Shown: positions 27,501 to 41,397 of the stretch, piece by piece
Numbering within the stretch: position 1 is the first letter of the stretch
Layout of the letters: each line of letters starts with the position of its first letter
NCBI GenBank assembly: GCA_035048485.1
Contig: CM068585.1
Location: 56,950,198-57,014,197, forward strand
Source of the DNA: Pteria penguin
Taxonomy: Eukaryota; Mollusca; Bivalvia; Pterioida; Pteriidae
Length of the DNA: 64,000 nt
Reading direction: 5' to 3'
The notes under the pieces: generated by a model
Seen by the model: only the letters and a program-made list of their open reading frames with translations
Database searches by the model: none
What the model was told of the DNA's origin: nothing
Made by a program: the position numbers and the translations under genes

Positions 27501-30500
27501 AAAGCTGTATGACAACAATCACTAAGCACATGCACGCAAAACATGATTATAGTAGAATATAAACGGAAAAAAAAATTACAAAATATTCGATTGTACTGCG
27601 GTTACGATACGATTTAGGACGGTCAATTGAAGTAATAAATGTCATTCAATTGGTGTGATTAACCGCTTTACGGTCGCCCACCTTGTTACTCATAGTAAAA
27701 GCAGCACAATCAAAGGAAACACACACACAAGGATCAACAGGTTTCTCAAGACAGCACCTTGCACGATCATCTCATGACCATGTCCGACTTCAAAATTAAA
27801 ACTGATAAATCTGATATACCAACCATGTATTGGCTCACAAAACTACATAAAATTCCATATAAATCACGTTTCATCTCTAATTCTAGCCACTGCTCTACTA
27901 AGGTACTATCGAAACATATTACGTCTGCTCTAACTGCTATAAAAGATCATATTATCAAATATTGTGATGTTGCGTTACATAATAGTAACATCAATTATTT
28001 TTGGTCAATTAAAATTTTCATATATTTATAGACAAAATTCCTTCACTATATTTCAATGCGACTCAAATTTCTACATTTATTTTTTCTACACTTTATACAT
28101 CTCCTATACAATGGTGTTTTCACAGAGAATCTAAAACTTACATATGTACTTCCAATAACTCCGGATTCTTTTCCAACAAACAATATACTTCATATAAACA
28201 CTGGACTTGCAAGGAATTATGTAAAGCACTAGATTTTCTCATGAATAACGTTTTTGTGCAATTTGATGGTAAGATATATCAACAAATAGTTGGGATTCTT
28301 ATGGGTACTGACTGCGTGCCTCTGGTAGCAGATTTATTTCTTTATTGTTATGAGAGGGATTTTATGGTTTGTATTCAAAAATCAAAACGTTTTGACCTCA
28401 TTGACAAATTTAATAATACTTGCAGATATCTGGATGACATTTTGGTTATCGACAACCCTGAATTCGAACAATTTATATCAGACATATATCCACCAGAGCT
28501 CAAATTGAATAAAGCTAATACTTGAGATAAATCTACACCTTTCTTAGATTTGAACATCAAAATTATCAACAACCTAATATATACTAATATTTATGATAAA
28601 CGTGAGGATTTTGGATTTCCTATTGTAAATTTTCCTTACTTGGATGGCGATGTCCCTCGACTCCCATCATATGGTATCTATATATCTCAATTAGTTCAAT
28701 TTGTCGGAGGCTGCACCGATGTTTTGGACTTTCATAAACGAAATTTACTTTTAACTCGGGGTTACAGATATTACAAGCTTAGTAAAACATTCGGCAAATT
28801 CTTCAGATCTTATTCAGTACTTCTATTTAAATTTGGAAATATTTCTTTTCAACACTATGTATCCAATGGAAATTCCCATCCTAATTTTTACGGTTATCTC
28901 GTATATAATCTAAAGAAAGTAAAGGCTCCTATAACGTTATTTTATCATGTGATAAAAAAGTAAAACTTCTTCTAAATAGACAATATCACATTGAGATCAT
29001 CAAAAAGACTATAGGTCTTGTATTTGGCCCCTCTACAGCCTTATTCAGACATTTATTTGAATGTTGCACACTGACTAACAGGGCGGTAGGGACTATATGA
29101 TGAGCCTTGTCCAGCCTCTTTCAGAGGAGACATGGTCCTGAACCTCGTAAACCGGTTAACCACACCATTTGTTTGGCTTTTGTCAAATTAAATGACCGTC
29201 CTAAGTCGGTATCGTAATCGCACTACAATCAAATAGTTTTGTAATGTGTTATGTGTGCTAGTATATTATTGATATTCATGTATTGTATAGCTCCATGGTG
29301 ACTTCTGCCACATAACTGAGCCAGTAACTCCTCTTTTTTTTTTTCTTTCAAGAAGAGAGGTCATGAACATTTTATTACACGCAAAACATTTGTAGAATAA
29401 CATGTTGCTATCAAAAAGTTGTAAAGCGACATCAACATAAGTAAACCGTGCTCTGCCCGTATGTAAGCCGAGCTCAGATCCTTGATCAATAAGAGTCCTG
29501 ACTAACAGTCAGAGGGTACGAGGATTAGGACCTGTCTCCTCTGAAAAGTTTGGACAAGGCCCGTCATAGAGTCCCTACCGCCCTGTTAGTCAGCGTGCAA
29601 CGCTCAAACAAAAGTCTGTATTGGGTTGTAGAGGGACCCAATGCAAGAACTATGGTGCAGGTCCTTGGTGATTTGTGTCATACAGCTTTGTCAGATGTCT
29701 TCTGTGTTCTCTTAGCCAGCCTGATCTCAGGGTCAAACTGTCGATGTCAAAGAGGTTTAATAGTTTTAGTACCCGCCGATATGAAATTATCGGAACGTTT
29801 GACCCTCCTTAGTTTGTATGCTAGATCACCGTAAAAATTTGAATGGCATATTCTGCTGGATACGTATTGTTGAAAAGAAACAGAAACAAATATCATTTAT
29901 CATTTATACATACACTTCTTTTATATGTTTCCTATCATCTAGTAAAAAAAATCACAATGATACAATAATTGAATAATTGATTGATTTTTGTTTTACTTTA
30001 CACCACGAGTATTTTACGTATATGGTGACGACATCTGCCTGATGCGGGGCATACAAATTTTGACCTTTGCAACGGACCAACCCGAAGCAGTGAGGGATCT
30101 TTAACGTGCCATGCATACCACGGGGTCTCAGTTTTACTGTCTCATCCAAAAGACAGGACACCGGCATGACCAGAGCGGGACTCGAACCCCGGCCTCCTGA
30201 TCAGGAGTCCTGCTCGATACTACTAGGCTACGCCGACTTCCAATAACTGAATAAAATATTCTTAATATGATAAATGTTTTATGTATCTACCATAAAATAA
30301 TGATTTATGTAATTCATTCGTGATTCATTACAGAGCATCCAATGCGGGGAATTGTACCCTGCAACAGCTGGCAGAATGGAGGTCAATAAAGACAAAAATA
30401 GATTTAAGAACACCTTCCCATGTGAGTAATGATTAATAGAACATAAATGTCACTTTAAAATCATTGCCTCACCTAAGGTTTTACACAGCACATTTTTATC

Positions 30501-33500
30501 TCTAGTGATGCTTTAGCCCAAAAGAGAAAAGAAAAAAGTATTAAATAAATATGTAAGATGGGTGAGAAGACATTTTGACTGAGCAATTTGAGAAAAGTAG
30601 CCACCGTCATGCAGAAAATGCGAAAACAGCTATCACGAAAACATTCGATTGTAGTTGTGGCAAGTCAACAGGAAGAACAGCCGTAGCTCATTTGATTAGT
30701 TAACCGGTGTACGTCCTCACCATCCGCTCATCGAAACGTGCAGTAAAATCAAAGAACAAACATTTAGAAAAAAGTAAATCATTCTCCATAGAAAAGACAA
30801 GGATCAACAGGTTATTTCAAGTTGATAGATTGCACTATATGTGTATTTCGAGAACTGTTTCTTAACGTTTTATGCCACGGATCGACAGATATGGGGCATA
30901 TTGGTTTTTTCTTGCCTGTCTGTCCGTTTGTTTGTTTGTCTGTCTTCAACATCAACCTTTGCCATAACTTCTGGACCGAGAGGAATAGAGACTTCATATC
31001 TGACAAGCATACTCGACTAATGAAACCTTTTACAATAGTACCAAGGTCGATGACCTTCTCTCGGAAAACAACTTTTGGACCCCGCCGGGGGAGGTTCTTG
31101 TTCTATATATGATGTTGCCAATTACAGGCATAAATATGACATAATTAAAATGCCTTATCATAATAATCTATTAAAATAAATATAGAACATATATACCTTT
31201 TAATTTTGTGCACCAGATGCGCATTTCGACAACTTATGTCTCTTCAGTGATGCTCGTGGCCGAATGGTTGGAATTCTCATATTACATAAATATTTGAAGA
31301 GCAGCATTAAAGCCAAAATGACCGAAAAAGTGAACCAAAGAATCAATCTAAGGACAGAGCTATTATGCATGAGGGAGGTACTCCTTAGTTTTGGAGTGCT
31401 TTACATAATTTCATGACGGAAAATTTAAGTATATATATCATGATAGTACAAAAGCACTGAAAACTAGACTTATAATGCCCTCGGGAACTATCAGTCCACC
31501 AGCAGTGACACCTACCTGGTGGTTATAATAAATATAGAACATATATACCTTTTAAAATATTATGTCACTACTTTTTTTTTTCAAAGATCATTTTTTCTTT
31601 TCTTATGATATATCTACCTCAGATGATAAATCACGAATTATACTGACTCAGTTCGGGAATTCTTCAGATTATATCAACGCTAACTATATCCATGTGAGTA
31701 TGAATTTAGCATTTTTATGTAACACGGGTATTAAATAGAAACCAAACATAAAAATGGATGATTTTTTTTATTTGTATTATGACATATCTTTCTTTATAAT
31801 GTCCTGGATTCCGTTTCGTCAAAGGGCCTAAACCTGGTCGTAAGCTTAAGACTAAATATGGTTCTCATAATTGTACATGAAATTAAAAGAAGGCAAATAA
31901 GACGCTAATATGTCCCTCGAAATCGTAAAAAAGGTGTGTCCTACTTGTATTCAAGTGTGCTTCAAACTCCTTTATTCTTTTTTTAAATAATATCGATAAC
32001 ATTTGTAGAAGTAAAAGCAACACGTTTATGCAGCAATATTGAACCGTCCTATCTATAATATAACATCTGTAAGCGTAAAATGTACAGCATACGTCATGCA
32101 CACGTCATGCATCAGTCAAGTCTAAAGTTACAAACTTGACACAGATATGACGTCATATTTTTTTCTGCACTCTTTATATACATTTTGGGTAGTCATAAAA
32201 AATCTTATAAAATATGACGGGTTGAAATGAATTTCAAGATAGATCTACCTTAAATTTTCATTAATTTTGATAAAATAACATTTTCCCCGATTTTCTTCGA
32301 CAAATGACAAAATTTGATTATTCGTAATTCATATTAGATTTGTCAGTAGAATTGTAAAAGAAAAATGCACAATATTTATTAAAAATATTGCGGCCTGTAT
32401 TTTTGCAATGTGGAGAATTGAATATGTCAAATATACATCTATGTGTTGTATACGAAATGAAGAATTAAACCGTTTTCTCTTATAAATTCATATGCCATAA
32501 CCCTGATTATTTCCAATGAGAAACAATGTGTCAAAAATAGAAAAAAAAAATGTAGGTTACTCTTAAACCTTGTGATAAATATAGTTTTATAACAGTGTTT
32601 ACGGAAATGCTTATGGAGGTTTCGGAACATAGTTCTGATAAACACAATTATTTGACGCTCGCAATTGCATTTGATCTTTGGAAATGCTTTAATTAAGTGG
32701 AAAAAATTCAGTTCAGTGTTCCTATGTTGAAATACGGTAAATGTTCCGTATAAATGAAAAAAAAAAAAAAACAAACAAAAAACAAATAGCTGGATTGGTG
32801 CAGCCTGAGCTGTAAGGGAGTCGGCTATAGTTCGGTAGGTCTTGAATTCGATCTCCGCCGATGTCTTCTCTTTCAAATGAGACAGTAAAAACCAAAACCT
32901 CGTGTCGCGATAGGCGTTATACGTTGGGAATCCCTCACTGCTTCGGATGGGTTGGTTGCAAAAGTCAAAATTAGTATGTCCTTTATCAAGCAGATGCCAT
33001 TGCAACGATTCAGTTTACAAGTCTTTAATGGTCGATTTTTAACGGTCAATTTTTAATGACCCAACCACGCGTGAAATAGTGACCCTACCGTTAAAATGTT
33101 ACCCTCATTGAAAACTGACACAATTTAAAATTTAAAAATGACCCTTGTGTATAAAACTCCCTTGTACTATTAAAATGCAATACATACTGTGTACTTCCTA
33201 ATTACAAACGGGTCAGTTACAGAATAGTCTACATTTTACGTTGGACAATGGCATCATCTGTAGTATCATGCAAATTTCGATCTCTTTAGATGTGCCTGTG
33301 AGAATTGATACTTCATAGGGCGTCCCATTCACTTCAAGTTTTTTTTTTTCTTCTTCTTCTTCTACGCGGTGTTAAAAGGTATCACCTTTTCAGGTGTGTG
33401 TATTTATCTATTCACTTTTTCATAGAAAGAAACAGGTCTGAAACACATGATGCCAACAGATTTTATATTTAACTTTGACTGACTATAATTCTCTTTTATT

Positions 33501-35464
33501 TGTTCATACTTTATCTTTCAATGGGGATTATAAAAGTTTTATAACAAAGTCCTTGACCAGCAAGTTATGTAGGAAGCTCTTCTGCTAACTACAGACGAAT
33601 AAAGCATATAGATAGAGACCTTTTTTCACTTTGTAATTCTCTGATTCCCTGTACGACATTGCCACCGCACACCGTTCTAGGACTGGTAAAGCAGGTAAAA
33701 CTTACACTTTGGGGATAGTTTATATCATCTCATTTAGGAATCTTGCTGAAAACACCATCATCACCCAATTTGCCGTGTTTTATCTGGATTTTTAATATCA
33801 GACATCCAGTTTTACTCTTCAGAATTTACACTTTCCTGATATACTTCATATAACGTCACTCTAGTTTCGTCACCATATGGAAAGTCGACAAGAACTAAGA
33901 CAAATGTGATAATTTGGTATCATTTTTCAGTTTGTTTGAATTTTTAACCTTTACCATATTTGTTTACTTATGGTAACTATTATATATCTTTGCATATTTT
34001 TATATTATAGGGAAGAGAAAAGGAGAAAAAGTATATAGCTACTCAAGGTATGAATCAGTAATGGCATGTATAGAAGTATTAGACATATAAGCACAAACAA
34101 TATTTCCGTCACTTCAATGTCATGGAATAATATGTGTTTCTTCAACGCGTAGTAACATATGGTAAATGCCGACACCATCATGTACTGTTATGACATGACT
34201 TATTTTCATGTTCATCTCTGATTACTTTTTATAAGACGTCTTCGCACATACATTAGTACACATGCCAGTGGATTTTCTACGGGTCGATGAATGTTAAATG
34301 CTGTATGTTTGTTTTCTGTTCTACATTGATATTTTTATTTTGGCATTTACTATCATTTAAGATATTAGAACGTTGTGTTAATTTCTTGCATCATATGTGC
34401 ATTTCCACAATGAATATATCTTCAGCAATAATCTATGCCTACAGTGTGGATAACAAAACATATTTGATATTTAAAAGCAAAATATAACAAATAGGCCTAA
34501 AATAAGATCCAAACCTCATCGTAGGACGCAGCCATGCATGAGGGAGATAACCCTTAGTATTTAGTATATTTTTCACACCTATGTTAAGTGTGAGATATCA
34601 TGAAAACATTAATTAACATTGTTGTTTATATTTAAAAGGACCTCTAACAAACACGATAGTCGATTTTTGGACGATGGTGTGGGAATTCAACATTGGAAAA
34701 ATAGTTATGCTGACAGGTCTTATCGAGGGTGTAATAGTAAGTTATATTTTATAGTGTTTATCTCCCTTCAAATACTATCCTGTTGTAGGGAAGAAACATC
34801 ATATGTAATGGAACGCTAATCCGATTGATCAAGGTCGGCCCACATTTCGAAGAAACTCGATCGTTCAACCGGCTTCAGATATGTAGACTATAAAAGACAT
34901 CATTGGAATTCACCTCGGGAAATACTGAAATATGGTAAGATATGGAGATAATCAAACATAAAAGATCGTTAATTATTTCATTATTTCTCAAATACCGGAA
35001 CATATTTTTACGACGTTTTCTTGAATCCCGTTAAATATAATATACTTCATAGTGAATGAGTACTTTTTCCTGCAAACAAACATCCAGATCTTTGGTACTA
35101 TTATATTATCACAAATGCATTCCTCAAGATCCCTATTTTTTTTTTTTTATTCAGATACTTGGAACCCTAAATACACTCAGAGTACCCAGTATTACATTCG
35201 AACATTATAAATTCAAATTCCCACTTTGCAAAATGGACACCTACTTTACTTACGGGATCCTTCAGGTACCATTAAATTGAAGTTAAAGATCTGTATTATA
35301 GAAATTGTATACGACTGTTTCCATGGCGTGATTTAACTCAAAACTGTTGAAGGTGACGTTAAACCCCGATTCATCAACTAACGTGCACCGATTTTTATGT
35401 GACCTTAACATAAATCAACATTCAATAATATATAAACGTGTATTCAAAATTTCAAGTGTGCTGA

Positions 35465-35510
<46 letters not shown>

Positions 35511-38500
35511 GCGCGCGAGTGCGGGAGTATCAACATAATTTGGAAAGCTTTTCACAATGGAAAATCAACATGCAAGTTTCCATTTTGCAACCTGACAGTA
35601 ATTAATACTCAAAATTTCTGCAAGTTTCTGCATAAATGAAAATTTTCACACAACTTTCCTTATGGTGAAAACTTAATGGAAACGTATACTCAAAACTTAA
35701 TAATCTGGTTTCGACAGCAGCTTCAAGTCAAGATTTTAGTAGATTTATTTTTTTTTTTCAATTATTTCAATTGTGTGTATGGTCTTTTTAAATGTGATAT
35801 AATGAGATATAAATGAATATATAAATGAAAGGTGAAAAGAAATTTTATAGAAGCTAACTTAAATTAATTGATTGATTGATTCATTGATTAGTGTATTACG
35901 TCACTCTACGATTATTTCACGTATATGGTGCCGGCATTTGCCTGATGCATTACATACGAATTTAGACCTTTGCAACAGAAGCAGTGAGGGATCTTTTAAG
36001 TGCCGCGCCTTGACATAAACATCTCTTTTTCTCAACATGCGACATAAAGAGACATCTCCTCTCCTCGACATGCGACAAAAAGAGACATCTCTTCCCCTCG
36101 ATATACGACATAAAGAGACATCTATTCTCCTCGACATGCGACATAAAGAGACATCTCTTCTCTCCGACATGCGACATAAAAAGACATCTCTTCTCCTCGA
36201 CATGCGACATAAAGAGACATATCTTCTCCTCGACATGCGACATAAAGAGACATCTCTTCTCCTCAACATGCAACAAAAAGAGACATTTCTTCTCCTCGAC
36301 ATGCGACATAAAGAGACATCTCTTCTCCTCGACATGCGACATAAAGAGACATCTCTTCTCCTCGACATGCGACATAAAGAGACATTTCTTCTCGACATAC
36401 GACATAAAGAGATATCTCATGTCCTCGACATACGATATAGAGAAACATCTCTTCTACTCGATAAACCTCATATGATTACAACAATGGATGACCCCTAAGT
36501 ATAATTGTCAATCTTTCAACCGACGGCGGTAGTCAATGCACTGTATCAAAGTGTCAATATCAATCTGTGGATGTCGAAGGCGTTTATTTATTTTAAAACC
36601 CGGGTATTAAACTGGTTATTGTCTTGAACTCTACCTTCCTACACTACAGGGATCCAATTCTCTGCGTATCGGGGCTGACTATTTTCACGTGGACAATCGC
36701 GTTCACATCGCCTCACACCACTTCACCACCGCGATGATCGATCGCGGGGATTCACTGCAATATTGGGGTTGATTGCGGCTATACATCGTTTACCTATTGA
36801 ATGTACATTTAAGCGTCTTTAAATATTTTCTAAATATCGAGGTATAACATATGACTTCTAATATCGAATATATATGTACATTTTAGCATTTCATATGTCT
36901 TTATCCGCAGACATATGCCATCAAATACCGAAATATATGCACATTTTAACCATTAATAGGCGTCTTTTTCTTATGTATAATATATCAACATGTAAATATC
37001 TTGTAGAACAAATGCAAAAAGTACTGGCCAAATGTGAATGAGCATGAAAAACATGGAAGATTTACTCTGTCGATAATGGACGAGCGAACATATTCATACT
37101 ACACACAAAGAGAAATAACATTAAAGGACAACAAGGTTATTTTACATAATATTTAAATCTCTTTAGGTAACCATTGATCTCTACGTTCTGCTTGAAATTC
37201 AATAGTTACTTCTGTTTTTTTTTTTTGTAATATATTATATTATCGTAACATATTTCCTTGTACTGTGGTGTTCGTGAACATGTATCCTGAAGGATGTGAC
37301 TTAAGTGTCATACATATATCTTCATGTTGTGTGGTGTTGACACTAGCACTTATCCTTACAATGTTTGTCTACTTTCTTCATATTTATGCTGCGCTGAACG
37401 ATTTAGTGCCATCTGTGTAATTTAGACCTGCAGAGATGATTTGACTAGCTAAACAGAAAATGTTTACTTCTCCCTACAATTCTCACTCAACTCTGGTTTT
37501 CGGGCATCCATAAAATTCGGATGTGGTACATTGTTGCTTGTTCCAGAGTATCGAATCAACTGTTGGCTTTCTTATTCATGAAATTCTTATGAATTCAAGA
37601 AGGAATATTTGTTAAAAATTTGACCTGGTCCGCTAAAATGTTTTAATTCGTTTTAATTTTATATTATTCCACCTTTGACGTCGAGTACAGTAGTGCATAC
37701 CTACTTCATTTTCTATAATTCAGAAAAGAAATACAGAACTTGTACAAATAGGTACATTAGGCCCGAATATCAAATGAAACATATCGACGTGGAATAGAGT
37801 GTTCGAAAATTAAGCTAATTTGATAAATCTTATATAGACATTTAGTGTTATAATTCATCATTTAAATGCAGAGCAAACAGGCACGGCGTATTCACCACTT
37901 CCACTTCACAACATGGCCTGATCATGACGTCACAGATCCTGTTCTGCTCGTGCAATTTCACAAACAGGTGGAGTCTAAGAAATCCGACATAGACGGGCCT
38001 CTGCTTGTACATTGCAGGTAAATGACTACGATAAATTCACATTCCTATCTTGTCAATGTAAAATAGAACTTACCGGTATATTTAGTGATTTTATGTGTAT
38101 GATTTAAAATAGAAAAATACAAACAAGGCCCAAATATTTCTCTTCTGTTACACAATGCTATAGAAATCGGTAAATATTATGACCTGAACTTTACATTTAT
38201 CGATTTTAATGAGTAAAAATTACAATAGTATGTATGTATATCATGAGCAATGCATTTCTCCTTTATGGTATAGTGCTGGAATAGGAAGAACTGGCACTTA
38301 CATAGGACTAGATGACCTTGTCCATATGGCAAAACAAACAAACAGAATCAATGTCAAGGAATTCGTAAAGCAAATGAGAGATTGTAGGATGAATATGGTT
38401 CAAAAACCGGTATTTAAAAATTATTCACTCAATCCATACTTCAGAAAAAAATTCATATCTATGATAAAAAATCTGCAGATAATTGTTATCAATTCATTCT

Positions 38501-41330
38501 CTTGATCAACATTTAGTTTTACTAAATGTCCTATTTATGACTTGATCCTATCCTGTAATGGATTATGTCGGCCGTTATTCGTTTACAATACATGGATTAT
38601 TCTATATAACAATTCATAAATTATCAACTACCATATTACCAAAATATTTACAGATAACACCTAAGAGTTTGTTTGCAGTTTGCTTGTATTCCTTCGGACA
38701 CACATGTTAGTATGTTCTTATTTCGAATGAAATGTGACAACTTTGATTTCAGTCTCAGTATGTGTTACTACATGAAGCGATCCTGGAAGAGCTACAACTC
38801 CCTCACACAACTATAGCCATGTCAGATTTCCCGGCAGAGTGGCGCAAAATAGTATCCGACAAGAGCCCGATCAATCCGCAGCAAATACGAAAAGAATTTG
38901 AGGTTTAACTAATGCATTAACATACGAATGAATACACTCTATGACCGACATTAGTCTATACTACAAGAACTGGCAGTAAACAAACCTTGTATCTCCAAAA
39001 CGTACAAGATATTGTAGGTTCCCACATTCTGCGCACTTTGTTAAAGACTTAAATGGAAGCATTTGAAGTCCTGTACATTTTAACTTTCATCACATGGTAG
39101 CATAATGGTATAATGACATAGCTGTTTCTATTATTCATTAATCATCTAAGTTTTAAACTTACATTAACAACCATATTTACACCGATACCAATATTTTTGA
39201 TAATTTTTAGTAGCTATGACAATATGTTTCTATCAAATATTTCATATGACTTTTGGTTCCGTCATAGAGATTGAATGGAATGAAAAGAACTTACACCAAA
39301 GAGGACTTTTCTGCATCGACAGCACAACAGAACAAGCAGAAAAATCGCTCTCAGGCTAGCCTACCGTGTATGTATGATAGCACCGATAAAGTAGATTTGA
39401 ATTGTCAGGTGATATGAATACATATCATATAAATGATGAGCATCACTGTAGAGACAAGAATTGTCGAATCTGGTGCACAAAATAATAACACGTATATACA
39501 TGTATGTTCTGATATTGATTATAACGAGTAGGCCGGTGTCACTGCTGGTGGACCGAATTTCCCGAGGGCATCATTAGTTTAGTTTTCAGTGCTTCCTCTT
39601 TTTTTTCTGCCGTACTGACGTGAAATATATACTTTGAATTTTCAGTTATGAAATTCTGTAAATCATTCTAAAATCAAGGAGTATCTCCCCTATGCATAGC
39701 TCTGTCCTTAGATTGATTTTTTTGGCTCACTTGTTCGGACACATTCGTTTTAGCTTTGCTCTTCAAATACTTATTGACTATTAGAATTGCTATCATTCGC
39801 CCATGAGCCTCACTAAAGAGACACACTGTCGAAATGCACATCTGGTGAACAAAATTATAACGTAGATATTTCCTGATGTTTATTATATACATATTGTATT
39901 AAAGTAACCAATACTGTGCGGGAAAATGTTCAATATGTAAAAAAATTATTGGAAAGTAAAGAAACTGAAAACTTATAATTTATGTACTAGTTGAACTAAA
40001 TATCAGCGCTTTCTCGACAACAAGCGAAGCATTGAGATTGACCTCAGAGTTGATTTCTTTAAATCATTGGGTGGTTGAAAGAAAAAAGAGGAGCTACTGG
40101 CTCAGTTATGTGGCAGAAGTCACCATGGAGCTATATAATACATGAATATCAATAATATACTAGCACATATAACACATTACAAAAATATTTGATTGTAGTA
40201 CAATTACGACACCGACTTAGGACGGTCATTTAATTTGACAAAAGCCAAACAAATTGTGTGGTTAACCGGTTTACGGGCCCACCTTCCCACTCACCGTAAC
40301 AGCAGAACAATCAAAGGACGTACATTTAAAAATTTATAAATAGCCCTTCATGTAAAGAACAAGGGTCAATAGGTATCGCATATTGATAGGTCATAAAAAT
40401 ATAAACACGTAAGTTATTGTGAAGAATTATATGTACACAGTATGTTGTATTTGATACATACGTTGGTACTTTTACAACATATTTTTATTATATTTTCGTA
40501 TTAACAATCATAATTCTAGATGTCAACTCAATACAATGCCTTTATTCCTTTACACTACATTTTATCTAGTGGACAGATACCGGCCATACCTCACAAAGTA
40601 CATCAAGGGTCGCACGGATTACATCAATGCTGTTGTCATACCTGTAAGTGTGTATTCCTTCATATTATGAATAATTCTTTAGAGAAACAGTGTACCTGTA
40701 CAATTACTGCACATCTTTATACAGTGCACGTATAACATACACGTGAAGCTATGGGAAAGACATACATCCATCTTTATACAATGTTTTCATTTATAAGAGT
40801 ACATGTACTTAAAAGTTAAAAGATTCTAAGGTATGGCACGAAAAGTTATAAAATACGAAAGTAACTGATGTCACATGACTATGGCATTAGCAAAAATATA
40901 CCACAGTGGGCATTCACGAACCCCTGCAATTCAGAAGTGAGACCAGGTACTGGGAGGAGTGAGGGTCTCCTGTTTGGCTAGCCACATCCGCCACCAATGC
41001 CCTTACAGACGAAACATATATGATTCAGCACTACATATATACATGAATGTGAACGAAGACTGTGAAGAAAGTGTCACAGCCACATAACATCAGGAAAAAG
41101 GGTATAATAACACTTAAGTCAAACCCTCCGCGGAGAACTTTTTTACGAGCTCCACACTGTATAGGAAAGAAGTGTGACGTTCATGTAAAATACGAAAGTA
41201 AAGGGTGTCACATGGCTATGGCAATACTAACAATGTACCACAGTCAGCATAAGACCCGCAACACACAGAAAGACAACAAATTATAACCATCAACCCATAT
41301 ACACCTGCAGACAACAAATTATACCCCTTC

Positions 41331-41397
<67 letters not shown>

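Larger units (their letters stand above)
39414..39885 (+). mobile_element. Retrozyme-like element with hammerhead motifs on both sides
   Basis: A ~370-bp unit with a hammerhead-like motif at each end (39440-39476 and 39807-39848). Each is followed by a similar 'acaaaat.ataacg' flank, as in an LTR-like repeat. The internal 'ggtgtcactgctggtgga', 'ccgagggcatcat' and 'atagctctgtccttagattgat' match 31.2-31.5 kb and 46.74 kb. No coding capacity. Confidence 0.7.

Noticed and set aside
34790..34930. Candidate D1 exon after TTGTAG at 34788
   Set aside because: It has stops in the needed phase, and the KYWP exon that continues the domain in phase 0 is at 37007.
35155..35268. Candidate D1 exon with DTYFTYGILQ
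   Set aside because: The splice sites and the frame look possible, but including it would insert unrelated sequence between VMLTGLIEGVI and NKCKKYWP, which align directly to PTP domains.
35901..36498. Frames of 150-165 aa on both strands
   Set aside because: Products of the 33-bp array in intron 11.
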